Shown here piece by piece: positions 10,037 to 18,673 of a DNA stretch of 64,000 nt; positions within the stretch are counted from its first letter, which is position 1, and each line of letters opens with the position of its first letter. The DNA is from Candidatus Poseidonia sp. (lineage in GTDB: Archaea; Thermoplasmatota; Poseidoniia; Poseidoniales; Poseidoniaceae): contig JAURAI010000003.1 of the NCBI GenBank assembly GCA_030829545.1, forward strand, positions 62,001 through 126,000, given 5' to 3'. The notes beneath the pieces are model-generated. The model did no database searches and was not told where the DNA came from. It saw only the letters and a list, made by a program, of their open reading frames with translations. The position numbers were made by a program, and so were the translations under genes.

Positions 10037-11404
10037 ATGTACCTGATTTCTGTCGAAGGGGGCGACGGTTCGGGAAAAGGCGAAGCAGCCCGTATTTTGG
10101 GTGAATTACTGAGCGAATTCCCCTTCCCAGAAGTCGTGATGACTCATGAGCCACGACGGCACAGTGAACTCGGAAAATTAGCCCTCTCTTCAGTTAAACT
10201 CGGGGACAAAACGCCCCTCGAGGAAGCCGGTCTCTTTGCTGCGGACCGACTCGACCACTCCCACACCATCATCCGCCCGCTCCTCGCATCGGGCGCCGTG
10301 GTGATTTCGGATCGGAACATTCACTCATCGCTGATTTACCAAGGCGTGGTGGGTGATTTGGGTCTTGAACAGGTAGCCAAAATGAATGCGGCTGCGATGA
10401 TTCCCGACCTCGTATTCTGGATTGATTGTGACCCTGCTAAAGCCATGAAGCGGATCAAATCAGGCACCTTGAGAATGACCAGCCAAAAACAGGAATATTT
10501 TGAAACTCAAGAAATTCAAACCACCATTCGCAAAGGATTCCATGAACTGTTTGGCGAAGGCAGTAATGTTCCAGCACCTTTCAATCAATGCCATGTCGTT
10601 GGCCCAATCATGAACGAGGGGGGATTGGACGAACTGCGTAAAGAATTACGCTCAGAACTTCGTCGATTCTTCAACCGAAAGCCCGCACCACTCAATGTCG
10701 ACAGAGACGAAGTTGACCGCAGTTTGCTCAATCGTCTGGTCTACGATGTCAAGAAGCAACAGCGCCTTCCAGGAGCCCCTCAAGAAAAAACTGCCATCCA
10801 TGTTGGTTGGTTAAGCGGGAAATCTCCCGCACAATGGATGCAGGATGCAGAGGACCATTGGCCGCTTGAATCCGCCCAAGACCACGACGTACCTACCTCT
10901 CCAATGGCCCATTCCTGCTGGTCCATCCTCGGGACACTCTCGCTGATGGTTGGTTCGAGCGAAGTACCTCGTTTGCACGCATCGCTCGGACCCGTTCGAA
11001 TGGTCACGCAGCGTCATACCCAGCGCCTGGTCAAGTGGCTTTTAGCAGAACACTGGATTCACAAACAACAAAACCACGTTCCCTTTGCTGACGCCCAATT
11101 GTTCAAACTCCGAGATGAGCGTTTAGGCTTCTCAAGACTCACACTGGCGATGTGGCCGCTTCGTAATGCGCTCGCCTCCTGGCGCAGGGCGAATGCAACG
11201 GCGTCCTGGACCGATGCGTTACAAGACATCTTTGCCGTTGAAGATGGGAAAGATCTCTCGTCTACACTCCGCAAGGCAGTCCACGACATCAATCAGCGTT
11301 TGGCGATTTTGACAAGCGGGCACGAGGGCTGTCCTTTGCCCCAAACTGCGGCGGAATTGGTCGTTTGGTGGTCGATGCCACCACCTGCTCACTCTGCTTC
11401 TTGA
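10037..11404 (+). CDS. tmk: Thymidylate kinase fused to an unrecognised C-terminal domain
   Basis: The N-terminal ~205 residues are a dTMP kinase, which phosphorylates dTMP to dTDP: P-loop EGGDGSGKG (residues 7-15), dTMP-binding THEPRR near 38, the DR motif in SDRNIHSSLIYQG near 95, and a lid segment around 150-170. Family members end at about 200-215 residues, but this protein continues for another ~245 residues (from RRFFNRKPAP onward) with Trp- and His-rich helical sequence that I do not recognise. The ATG at 10037 is chosen over an in-frame TTG two codons upstream; it begins directly after the preceding stop, with GAGAGGA as ribosome site. The 3' end overlaps the convergent DUF2085 gene by 16 bases. 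Confidence 0.85.
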   Translation: MYLISVEGGDGSGKGEAARILGELLSEFPFPEVVMTHEPRRHSELGKLALSSVKLGDKTPLEEAGLFAADRLDHSHTIIRPLLASGAVVISDRNIHSSLIYQGVVGDLGLEQVAKMNAAAMIPDLVFWIDCDPAKAMKRIKSGTLRMTSQKQEYFETQEIQTTIRKGFHELFGEGSNVPAPFNQCHVVGPIMNEGGLDELRKELRSELRRFFNRKPAPLNVDRDEVDRSLLNRLVYDVKKQQRLPGAPQEKTAIHVGWLSGKSPAQWMQDAEDHWPLESAQDHDVPTSPMAHSCWSILGTLSLMVGSSEVPRLHASLGPVRMVTQRHTQRLVKWLLAEHWIHKQQNHVPFADAQLFKLRDERLGFSRLTLAMWPLRNALASWRRANATASWTDALQDIFAVEDGKDLSSTLRKAVHDINQRLAILTSGHEGCPLPQTAAELVVWWSMPPPAHSAS

Positions 11405-12156
11405 GCGGGTTCAGTGGTGGCCAAAACAAACTTCGCATCTCCCGGGAGAAGCACGTTTGCTGCTCCAACAAAAGCGTCAGCTCGAGCTGCAAACATGCTG
11501 CACATCAAAATGCCGAGGCCGAATCCGAACGGCAGTCCGGTGATGATTCGCTTAAGATTGTCAGACTCATAGCTGGTCAGCAACTGTAGAAAGCCATCGA
11601 AAATAAGTGGCGAACAAAGAAGGAGTCCACAGCCAATCCAGAGCAGAGTTCTCCGGTTGTTTTTGTAGGTCGATTCCAGTATGGATTCGGGAAGGAGAGA
11701 CAGGCATGTATCACGTACAGTCCAACGATTCCAGCCACGTTGAGTGAACATGACTCCAGCAAGAATCATCCCTGCAAAAATCCCCAAATCACGTGTGCAC
11801 ACTGGAAGTTGATTGTCGTTTAATACCCACGAACGCTCGTGCTTTTGATGGCAGTTTAAATCCCCGAATGCATAAACAAAACCGGCATAGGGGTTCATTT
11901 CACTCCAGTGATATCCCTCGTGAAGATGGTCATCACCTTGGTTTTGAGCGATTCCTTCGTTACCTGATGAGCCCCAGCCTTCATCGTCAAAGAAATCAAA
12001 GGCATTCGCTCGCCCATCAACATTGGTCACTGTTCCGGGTTCGAGCGTCAATGGAGCGAGGAAAAAAGAAATGAAAATGAAACCACAAATGCCGAGGATC
12101 CAGCGACCAATCTTTTTCTCCCTGTTCCGGTGAGCAAGGCCGTTCGGCTCCATCAT
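11389..12156 (-). CDS. DUF2085 family membrane protein
   Basis: The DUF2085 signature is clear: CHQKHERSW, a short loop, then PVCTRDLGIFAG, and later FDGFLQLLTSYESDN followed by RIITGLPFGFGLG. The function of the family is unknown; the two conserved Cys and the His suggest a metal or redox site at the membrane. About 255 residues with an N-terminal transmembrane helix, an Asp/Gly/His-rich external loop (residues about 40-90), and three further hydrophobic segments. Start is uncertain: ATG at 12156 (followed by a second ATG at 12153) is preferred; in-frame upstream codons reach 12210 but would overlap the divergent gene. Convergent with tmk. Confidence 0.72.
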   Translation of the reverse strand: MMEPNGLAHRNREKKIGRWILGICGFIFISFFLAPLTLEPGTVTNVDGRANAFDFFDDEGWGSSGNEGIAQNQGDDHLHEGYHWSEMNPYAGFVYAFGDLNCHQKHERSWVLNDNQLPVCTRDLGIFAGMILAGVMFTQRGWNRWTVRDTCLSLLPESILESTYKNNRRTLLWIGCGLLLCSPLIFDGFLQLLTSYESDNLKRIITGLPFGFGLGILMCSMFAARADAFVGAANVLLPGDAKFVLATTEPAQEAE

Positions 12157-12233
12157 CCGTCCACGCTCTACACCTCTATGAGGCATTCGCTCCGGAGAGC
12201 AAGTCTTCAATGGTCAGTCAACCTCGCCACTGC

Positions 12234-12866
12234 ATGGCCGAGCCACTCACTCCGAGAATTGGGTTGCTCACCGGCCTGCAGGCTGGTGCGTTCATCGGCC
12301 TCTTCCTCGGGTTTTCACTTGCGGTTGTCTCTGCTTTAACCAACCCCGATGCACTGAAGCGCTTGGTGCAATTAATGTGTATCACACCACTTGCTTGTGC
12401 TGTTCTTTTAGGACCTCTTCTCGGCCTTCGTCGCGCCCCGATGGTGAGTACTGAAGACCCCTTGGGCGAGGTAAGGCAATGCCTCGAACGATTCAGTGAA
12501 GGCCAAAGCCGTTGGCGCTCTTTGAGTCATGTGCGAAGCGATGGAAGGACCGTGCGCATTGATTTGCACAATTCCAAACAACCCCTCGCCATCGTTGCTG
12601 CTAGCATTGAGATGACCGACCGCTTCCCGATAAGATACATCGTTGGACGTGGTGAATCAAGAAGCCGTGAGCCCATGCTGCGAGGACAAGTACTCGCCTT
12701 CATTGAACAACGAGTCGATTTGAACAGAAGACGCCGCACCTCATCCTCAATTGAAGTGATGCCCGCATCCGTTATTGAACACATGGAGGCCACCCACCAC
12801 ATGCACCGTCGCCTCTTCTACCTCTTGCCGATTATCCTCTTCTTCGCATGGCTTGAGATGCGCTGA
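12234..12866 (+). CDS. Small membrane protein, function unknown
   Basis: Not recognised. About 210 residues: two N-terminal transmembrane helices (residues about 10-35 and 47-66), a soluble region rich in Arg/Glu with RSDGRTVRIDL and beta-strand character, and one C-terminal helix (FYLLPIILFFAWLEM). The layout suggests a cytoplasmic domain held between membrane segments. The ATG at 12234 is chosen because it precedes the first hydrophobic segment closely; an in-frame ATG at 12210 is possible. It is followed after 43 bases by the HEAT-repeat gene on the same strand, so the two may form an operon with the M61 peptidase. Confidence 0.6.
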   Translation: MAEPLTPRIGLLTGLQAGAFIGLFLGFSLAVVSALTNPDALKRLVQLMCITPLACAVLLGPLLGLRRAPMVSTEDPLGEVRQCLERFSEGQSRWRSLSHVRSDGRTVRIDLHNSKQPLAIVAASIEMTDRFPIRYIVGRGESRSREPMLRGQVLAFIEQRVDLNRRRRTSSSIEVMPASVIEHMEATHHMHRRLFYLLPIILFFAWLEMR

Positions 12867-12909
12867 TAGCCGCGCAAGAGGCTATGAGGGAGCGCTCCTT
12901 CCCTTATCC

Positions 12910-13902
12910 ATGGCCAACGACATCGGACGTGCAATGGCTCGATTAAAGCATCGAGACATACGCACCCGTAGACGAGCTGTGCGAACCTTGTTTGAACAAG
13001 ATGACCCTCAAACATTGGAAGCATTTGAGTCTCTTTTGGACGATGAAGACCCCTGGTTTGTATCAAAGGCACTTGAAGCCTACCGCATGTGGAGTCAATC
13101 CCAAGGAGCCGATTCTGTTCGAACACTGCTCGACCATGTCTCTACGGACGTCAGAAGAGTGGGTGCGAATCTCCTATCATCTCACGGAGAGGACGGTGCT
13201 GTCATCGCCCTATCATGCCTCAATGATTCAGATGGTGTTGTTCAGAAGAAGGCTGCTCAAGCCCTCCTTCATCATCCATCAAGCCAAGGTCTTGAAGCAT
13301 TGCTCACTCACCAACATGAAGCCATCATCTCCATCGGCATGCGCCACCCTCACCTTGGGCTTGAGCAAGTAAAACAAGGACTTCATCACACTTCAAAAAT
13401 TGTCAGGAAAGCGGCCCTATCAGCCGTATTTGAACATAATTTCTCCATTGAATTTGAATCGTTGAAGGCCTTTTTTGATGAAGACATTGAAGCAGTCAAT
13501 ATTGTCATTTGGATTGCCCAACAAAAGCCCGAACAATTGGACAGTTTCACACAACAAATCAAATCTCACCACGTTCGAGAATTGGCAACATACCTCCGCA
13601 AGAACGTGCAGGATTCCAAGGACCCCTTGGTCCTATCACTCGTCGAAGGCGGCATCTTGTCTCCCATCGCTCGTTGGCTTTTGGTTCAAGGCTCGCAGGA
13701 AGATGAGTTGCGATGGGACATGATTCGAGATCAGAGGCTTGACATCATTGAACGCTCGAAATTACTCGAGCGGTTGATTGGGCGAGCCGGTGACGCCAAT
13801 GTACAGGAACAAGTCGAGTTATTCATGCAATCAAGCCCTCCACCATTGCTACGCGTGGCGTGCGAGAACCTATCAACCGCCGCAAGTGAACTTCGTTCAT
13901 GA
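12910..13902 (+). CDS. HEAT-repeat protein
   Basis: Likely a protein-protein interaction scaffold. The 330 residues are almost entirely paired helices with HEAT/PBS-lyase-type spacing: RHRDIRTRRRAV-like pairs, DDEDPWFVSKALEAY, STDVRRVGANLL, DSDGVVQKKAAQALL and TSKIVRKAALSAV. There is no signal peptide and no catalytic motif. The ATG at 12910 begins at the first repeat (MANDIGRAMARL); longer in-frame upstream sequence overlaps the previous gene and is low-complexity Ser/Arg. The stop overlaps the M61 start by four bases (ATGA), so the two proteins are translationally coupled and probably work in the same process. Confidence 0.8.
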   Translation: MANDIGRAMARLKHRDIRTRRRAVRTLFEQDDPQTLEAFESLLDDEDPWFVSKALEAYRMWSQSQGADSVRTLLDHVSTDVRRVGANLLSSHGEDGAVIALSCLNDSDGVVQKKAAQALLHHPSSQGLEALLTHQHEAIISIGMRHPHLGLEQVKQGLHHTSKIVRKAALSAVFEHNFSIEFESLKAFFDEDIEAVNIVIWIAQQKPEQLDSFTQQIKSHHVRELATYLRKNVQDSKDPLVLSLVEGGILSPIARWLLVQGSQEDELRWDMIRDQRLDIIERSKLLERLIGRAGDANVQEQVELFMQSSPPPLLRVACENLSTAASELRS

Positions 13903-15713
13903 GCAGCAAGCACTCGGGCCTCGTCTTTACCGCTGATGCCACAAATGGACAGAAGCACCACTTGGCCACAGGGATTCGCATCGAAGGCCCCTTCACCTCC
14001 ACACGCCTCATCCTCCGATTCCCTCGCTGGGTGCCTGGATCTTACTTCTTGAGAGAACCAATCCAACACATGTTTGATTTTGGCGCAGTCGACCAAGATG
14101 AAAAAGAACTCACTTGGAAACGGATTGACGTCGATGGTATTGCGATACAGGTGCCAAAATCAGTCACATCGCTGAACATCACCTACACGCTCTTTGCCAA
14201 GGAATTATCCGTTCGTTCAAATCATTTGGATGCGACGCACTTGCACCTTATGCCGCCCTTTACGTGGTTTCTTCCCGTGAAAGGCATTGACATGGAACGT
14301 CTCGATGCCACCCATCAAGTTGAGATCACCGCGCCTGAAACTTGGACTCCAGCGACTCAGTTAGAAGCTGTTGAAGACATCAAGAAAGGTGAAGCGAGAC
14401 TTTGGAAATTTACGACCCCCAACCGAGATTATTTGATTGACAGCATCATTGAAGTGAACCCCAACGAGGTGATTCAAACCGTTGTAGACGGACGAGTTCA
14501 CAACTTGAAATGGTGGGATAGTGGGGGGCATGTTCCCAATCAAGAGCGCCTTGAAACCTTCGTAAAGGATACGGAGAAGATTATCAAGGAACACTTTGCT
14601 CTGTTCGGTACACCCAACTGGCCCGATTACACCACCGTTTTGCACCTCACGGAGAAGGCGCGAGGTGGCCTTGAACACATGAATTCACAAACCTCGATGA
14701 TGCCTCGGCAATGTCTCTTCCCGCATCATGAAGATGAATACAGAGATCTTGTGAGTCTTTTTTCGCACGAATACCTCCATCAGTGGAATGTGAAACGACT
14801 GCGACCCAAAAACTTCCTTGATTATGATTTGCAAAAGGAAACCCATACCGACTTACTTTGGTGGTTTGAGGGAGGCACATCATGGCTTGGCGATATGCTG
14901 TGCGTACGTTCTGGTGCGTGGACTGAGGATGATTGGCGTAAGGATTTCGCTCGTAAAATGAAACGCCACATGCAAAGCAACGGTATGAGCAAAGAATCCT
15001 TGGCAGAATCAAGCCATGACGCTTGGATACACCTCTATAGAAGCGGGCCTTACACGCGTGAAAGCCAAATATCATATTATCTCGAAGGAGAATTAGCACT
15101 CATGTGCCTTGACGTTGAATTACGTCGTCGTAGCAAGGACGAATTCGGGGCCTGCGACCTCATTGCAGAAGTGTGCCAACGCTTTTCATTAGGTGCGGAT
15201 TCACCCGACGGCGTAGGCGTGGACTATACCACGATTCGTGACACACTCAAGCAAGTTCCCGGAGGGAAGTCAATGGGGCCTTATCTCGACCGCCTCGTAA
15301 AGCATCGACACGCCCCGAATATCCTCCATGCGTTGAAGTTTTTCCGCCTGCAATTGATTCCGGATTCCAAGGATACCGAAGAAAAGGCATGGTTGGGCAT
15401 CAACACCCGAGAACACAACGGCAGTGTACAAATCACCACCTATCATTCAGAGTCACCCCTGCGTGAACTCACAGAGGTTGGCGATGAACTTCTGGCAATT
15501 GATAGCGTGAGAATCAGGTCCACTGCGCACTTGCAGCGATTGTTGAAAGGAAGAATTGGTGATTCGGTAACTCTCGAGATGACGCACGAGGGTATTTTGC
15601 GAGAGGTCAACCTCGAATTGCCCTCCTCACCGCGCCATGGAGTCATGCTGAAAGGAAAGGGTAACGCCCGATGGGCTGCATGGATTAGGACCCGTCAAAG
15701 GATGGAAGAGTGA
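13899..15713 (+). CDS. M61 family (glycyl aminopeptidase-like) metallopeptidase with PDZ domain
   Basis: The 604-residue protein has an N-terminal beta domain (1-170), a thermolysin-like catalytic domain and a C-terminal PDZ domain (about 510-590). The zinc site is FSHEYLHQWNVKRLRP (His290, Glu291, His294) with the third ligand in WWFEGGTSW (Glu324); GGLEHMNSQ near 256-264 is the substrate-edge motif of the M1/M61 clan. M61 members cleave N-terminal Gly or Ala, and PDZ domains usually bind C-termini. No signal peptide is evident, so a cytoplasmic location is likely, unlike the secreted peptidases at 3.6-9.1 kb. It is coupled to the HEAT-repeat gene by a 4-base overlap and overlaps the convergent SerK-like gene by 29 bases. 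Confidence 0.9.
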   Translation: MSSKHSGLVFTADATNGQKHHLATGIRIEGPFTSTRLILRFPRWVPGSYFLREPIQHMFDFGAVDQDEKELTWKRIDVDGIAIQVPKSVTSLNITYTLFAKELSVRSNHLDATHLHLMPPFTWFLPVKGIDMERLDATHQVEITAPETWTPATQLEAVEDIKKGEARLWKFTTPNRDYLIDSIIEVNPNEVIQTVVDGRVHNLKWWDSGGHVPNQERLETFVKDTEKIIKEHFALFGTPNWPDYTTVLHLTEKARGGLEHMNSQTSMMPRQCLFPHHEDEYRDLVSLFSHEYLHQWNVKRLRPKNFLDYDLQKETHTDLLWWFEGGTSWLGDMLCVRSGAWTEDDWRKDFARKMKRHMQSNGMSKESLAESSHDAWIHLYRSGPYTRESQISYYLEGELALMCLDVELRRRSKDEFGACDLIAEVCQRFSLGADSPDGVGVDYTTIRDTLKQVPGGKSMGPYLDRLVKHRHAPNILHALKFFRLQLIPDSKDTEEKAWLGINTREHNGSVQITTYHSESPLRELTEVGDELLAIDSVRIRSTAHLQRLLKGRIGDSVTLEMTHEGILREVNLELPSSPRHGVMLKGKGNARWAAWIRTRQRMEE

Positions 15714-16146
15714 GCAATTCATCAAGAGAAATGAAGATCGGCGGAGTATCGTCTGCCATTGTGTGACGGCTGGTCTTGGGCGGAAACAAGGCATCTGAAA
15801 GGCTCATTTCAATCACGTCCTCCTTGGTCAATTGGTCACGTCCGGACCCTGGCCAAACATCGACTGAAATCGAATCGTTGCCCATGTAGTCGACGCAAAT
15901 CGCTGGAACACGCTTGAGATCAAGGAGTTGTGCTATGGAAAAGCGGTGATGTCCGTCCAAGATAGCCCCGGTTCGCTGGTCGACGATGAGGGGTTTGGTA
16001 TAGCCACCCCATCGACGCGTCATGTCAAGCAATTTATCGCGATTCCGAGATTTGACCTCCTCGTGGGGTTTGAGCCATGAAACTGGGACAAGCTCGACAT
16101 CACCTTCCGACCATTCCATAGAGGGGGGGCAGCGGCATTGTGCCAT
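15685..16146 (-). CDS. ParB/sulfiredoxin-fold protein, SerK-like
   Basis: A 153-residue single-domain protein of the ParB/Srx superfamily. LKPHEEV near residues 26-32, VDQRTGAILDGHHRF (55-69), the VPAICVDYM strand, and ALFPPKTSRH near the C-terminus match the pattern of archaeal free-serine kinase SerK, which phosphorylates serine with ADP, rather than DNA-partitioning ParB, which has an extra helix-turn-helix domain. SerK proteins are usually longer, so this is either a minimal version or a related phosphotransferase. The acid residues after KPH are kept, so activity is plausible. It is divergent from the CCA gene (gap 46 bases), with a possible internal start at 16119. Confidence 0.62.
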   Translation of the reverse strand: MAQCRCPPSMEWSEGDVELVPVSWLKPHEEVKSRNRDKLLDMTRRWGGYTKPLIVDQRTGAILDGHHRFSIAQLLDLKRVPAICVDYMGNDSISVDVWPGSGRDQLTKEDVIEMSLSDALFPPKTSRHTMADDTPPIFISLDELLTLPSFDGS

Positions 16147-16192
16147 AATGCTTTTTCAACCAAAGCGATACATGTCAACAAGAGGAGAGCGT

Positions 16193-17557
16193 ATGGAGTT
16201 ACCCAAACCGTTACGCTCGGCCAAAGAAGCAGACTTGGTCGGTGAGCCTTGCCCACCCAATCTTTTGCGTTGGTTGGCCACACTCCCTGCCAGAGTTATC
16301 GAAATCCTTGACCGTCTCGCTGAGCAAGGCCATGGAGCTTGGTTAGTAGGTGGTTGCGTGCGCGATGCTTGGTTCGGCGACGAGGTAGGCGATATTGACA
16401 TCTGCAGCACGTGCCCTCCCGAAGAGATGTTGAATCTCTTTGGAAATGATGCTATTCCAACGGGCGTTGAATTTGGAACCGTGACCATCAAGGGAGATGG
16501 TGAGCACTTCGAAGTCACCACGCTTCGAACTGAATCTCAATATCGCGATGGACGGCATCCTGAACAGGTTGAATGGGGTACATCGCTACAGGAGGACCTC
16601 TCGCGACGGGATTTCACCATCAACAGCATGGCCGTTGACGTTGCAAGGGGTTTACTCTACGACCCTTTTGAAGGAAAGGCCGATATGGAAGCCAACATCA
16701 TACGCACCGTAGGAAATGCTCAACTCCGTTGCGAAGAAGACTCATTGAGAATTTTACGAGCCTATCGCTTTCTTGAACGGGGGACAGGTCAACTTTGGCG
16801 CATGGAGCCTGCACTCAAAGAGGCCATTCAACTTCACAGCAAACGTCTCGACATGGTCGCGATAGAACGTCGTTGGAATGAAGTCAAAAAAATCCTGATG
16901 AAATCAGGGGCGGGGAAGATTCTCCACACGATGATGGAAGATGGCGTTTTGAAGTACATATTCCCCCATTGTCAATTCATCAGCCCCAAGATTTTTGATG
17001 CGATGGACCGAGATGCTGTGAAGGAACTAACAGTTCCTCAACGGCTTTCTCTTCTTCTCGTCGAATACAAACCAAAAGTTGTGTTTGAAGCCATGAAATT
17101 CCTCAAGACCTCAAAAACCACGATGAAAGATACCTGCCGTTTCCACGAACTGTTGCGTCATCTACCTCAACCGATGGCTGGTGAGCTGCGGGTCTTCCGG
17201 CATTGTCTTGGACAGGATGCCGCGCCCCATCTGATGCTTCGCACGGTATTGAGCACCATTGGAGTCACCATTCACGGAATGCCCCAAATGAATGTTGAGG
17301 ATATTGACAAAATTACCGCAATGTGGGACACACTCCAACCCTCAAGAGCCCCCTCCCAATGCCTTGTCGACGGGCATTGGATGATATCCCGAAGCGGGGT
17401 CGGCCAAGGGATTCGGTTGGGACGTTTGAAGGAATGGCTTCACCGAATCCAGATCGAAAAAGACATCGATGACCGATTGATGCTTGAACGAGAATTATCA
17501 CTTCTGCCCTTCAATCATGGCGACCATGAGCATTGGCCAAAGTTACAATTCCCATGA
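16193..17557 (+). CDS. cca: CCA tRNA nucleotidyltransferase, class II (bacterial type)
   Basis: Adds or repairs the 3'-CCA of tRNAs. The 454-residue protein has the class II (PcnB/bacterial Cca) head: WLVGGCVRDAWFG (50-62) and the metal-binding GDIDI (Asp67, Asp69), FEVTTLRTE, EDLSRRDFTINSMA and the DSLRILRAYRFLER motif. Poly(A) polymerase of the same family is the alternative; a tail of about 250 helical residues is compatible with either. Archaea normally use the unrelated class I enzyme, so this looks like a bacterial acquisition. Start at 16193 is fixed by AGAGGAGAGC just upstream; an extended frame upstream overlaps the SerK-like gene antisense and is not conserved-looking. Confidence 0.85.
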   Translation: MELPKPLRSAKEADLVGEPCPPNLLRWLATLPARVIEILDRLAEQGHGAWLVGGCVRDAWFGDEVGDIDICSTCPPEEMLNLFGNDAIPTGVEFGTVTIKGDGEHFEVTTLRTESQYRDGRHPEQVEWGTSLQEDLSRRDFTINSMAVDVARGLLYDPFEGKADMEANIIRTVGNAQLRCEEDSLRILRAYRFLERGTGQLWRMEPALKEAIQLHSKRLDMVAIERRWNEVKKILMKSGAGKILHTMMEDGVLKYIFPHCQFISPKIFDAMDRDAVKELTVPQRLSLLLVEYKPKVVFEAMKFLKTSKTTMKDTCRFHELLRHLPQPMAGELRVFRHCLGQDAAPHLMLRTVLSTIGVTIHGMPQMNVEDIDKITAMWDTLQPSRAPSQCLVDGHWMISRSGVGQGIRLGRLKEWLHRIQIEKDIDDRLMLERELSLLPFNHGDHEHWPKLQFP

Positions 17558-17604
17558 ACACTTGACGGCATCAAATTGATGTGAGCGTTTGTTCTGCACT
17601 TACC

Positions 17605-18669
17605 ATGAGCGGAACGATAGTACTCCCTGAGCAACAAGTTTTCAATGCCCGCGTCAGTGCGATTCAATCACGCATTGAGGCTATCAGTGGCCAGAATCGA
17701 ATGGCTAAACTTCTCAACGATAATTTTCGAAATTGGCTCGCAAATTCATCCATGTCACCACTGAATCTCACCCTGGAGTTGGACAAGGACAGCAACGGCC
17801 TTATTTCAGGAGATGAATTTGCTGGCCTGCTAGGGAAAATGACCGGTGAACGTCCTCCGGATTGGGTCATTGAATTGGTCTTTTCATTCGTCCAAGCCAA
17901 GCCTGAAACTGGAATTCCTCTCGCGGATTGGATGGCATTCATGGCTGCAAATGGATTGGAGGTACCCGAACATTTGTTCGCAAAGAAAGTTGAGATCACC
18001 GGAAGTATTCACACAACGGCGGAGGAATTTGTCGTCAACGATGAAATTACAGTGACCGTTTCCTTTTCGGACGATGTGGATGGATATTCCATCAAAGCGA
18101 CAGAATCCAACAGCGGCCAAGTCGAAGAATTCTTCACTCCTTTGGCTGAGATGGATTCACCTACTGGAGACCAATTCATGCTTCAACCCGATGAAGAGGG
18201 CCTCTACCAAGTTGAACTTCTTCATCTTGGTATTCGCCTCAGCATGGTGGAAATGAACATCCTTCAACCGGTAGAAGAAGAACAAGAAGAAGTTGAACCT
18301 GAAGTTGCAACGCATTCTAAACACGAAGAAGAAGCTCATGAAGAAATTCTTGTCGTTGACGAAGGCCTGGGAGGATTCATCACAGAACTCAATAACACCA
18401 AACTCAAAAGCGAAGCACGTGCACTCATTGAGAAGAGTTCAGCGTACAGAATTAACGGGCTCATCAAATCGACAGCAACCACGCTCTTAGGAGATGGCGA
18501 CCACAGAAACGGAACAACCGTTGCATGTGACATCGGAGATGGCTTCGTTCTAGAGGTGATGATGAAACACGGTGAGCGCTTGTTTGAAGCGGGACAACCT
18601 GCCTCCATCCATGCTGCGCCTCATGATTGGTCAGTTGCTACACGCAGACTAATTTGTAAAGAACTCTAG
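17605..18669 (+). CDS. EF-hand protein with acidic linker, function unknown
   Basis: About 354 residues. DKDSNGLISGDEF near residues 60-72 is a canonical EF-hand calcium loop (Asp, Asp, Asn-Gly, Ile, Glu at ligand positions). A beta-rich region (about 130-220) follows, then an acidic Glu-rich stretch (about 222-255, EEEQEEVEPEV) and a C-terminal helical/beta domain (about 260-354) with IEKSSAYRINGLIKSTATT. No signal peptide or transmembrane segment is evident. Start is uncertain: ATG at 17605 or the GTG at 17581, neither with a strong ribosome site. Only one EF loop is clear, so calcium binding is likely but pairing with a second hand is not seen. Confidence 0.65.
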   Translation: MSGTIVLPEQQVFNARVSAIQSRIEAISGQNRMAKLLNDNFRNWLANSSMSPLNLTLELDKDSNGLISGDEFAGLLGKMTGERPPDWVIELVFSFVQAKPETGIPLADWMAFMAANGLEVPEHLFAKKVEITGSIHTTAEEFVVNDEITVTVSFSDDVDGYSIKATESNSGQVEEFFTPLAEMDSPTGDQFMLQPDEEGLYQVELLHLGIRLSMVEMNILQPVEEEQEEVEPEVATHSKHEEEAHEEILVVDEGLGGFITELNNTKLKSEARALIEKSSAYRINGLIKSTATTLLGDGDHRNGTTVACDIGDGFVLEVMMKHGERLFEAGQPASIHAAPHDWSVATRRLICKEL

Positions 18670-18673
18670 ATGA

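Noticed and set aside
12775-12909. N-terminal extension of the HEAT-repeat protein
   Set aside because: Overlaps the preceding gene in another frame and is Ser/Arg-rich without repeats.
15685-16146. ParB chromosome-partitioning protein
   Set aside because: Lacks the helix-turn-helix domain and has SerK-type LFPPKTSRH; no parA beside it.
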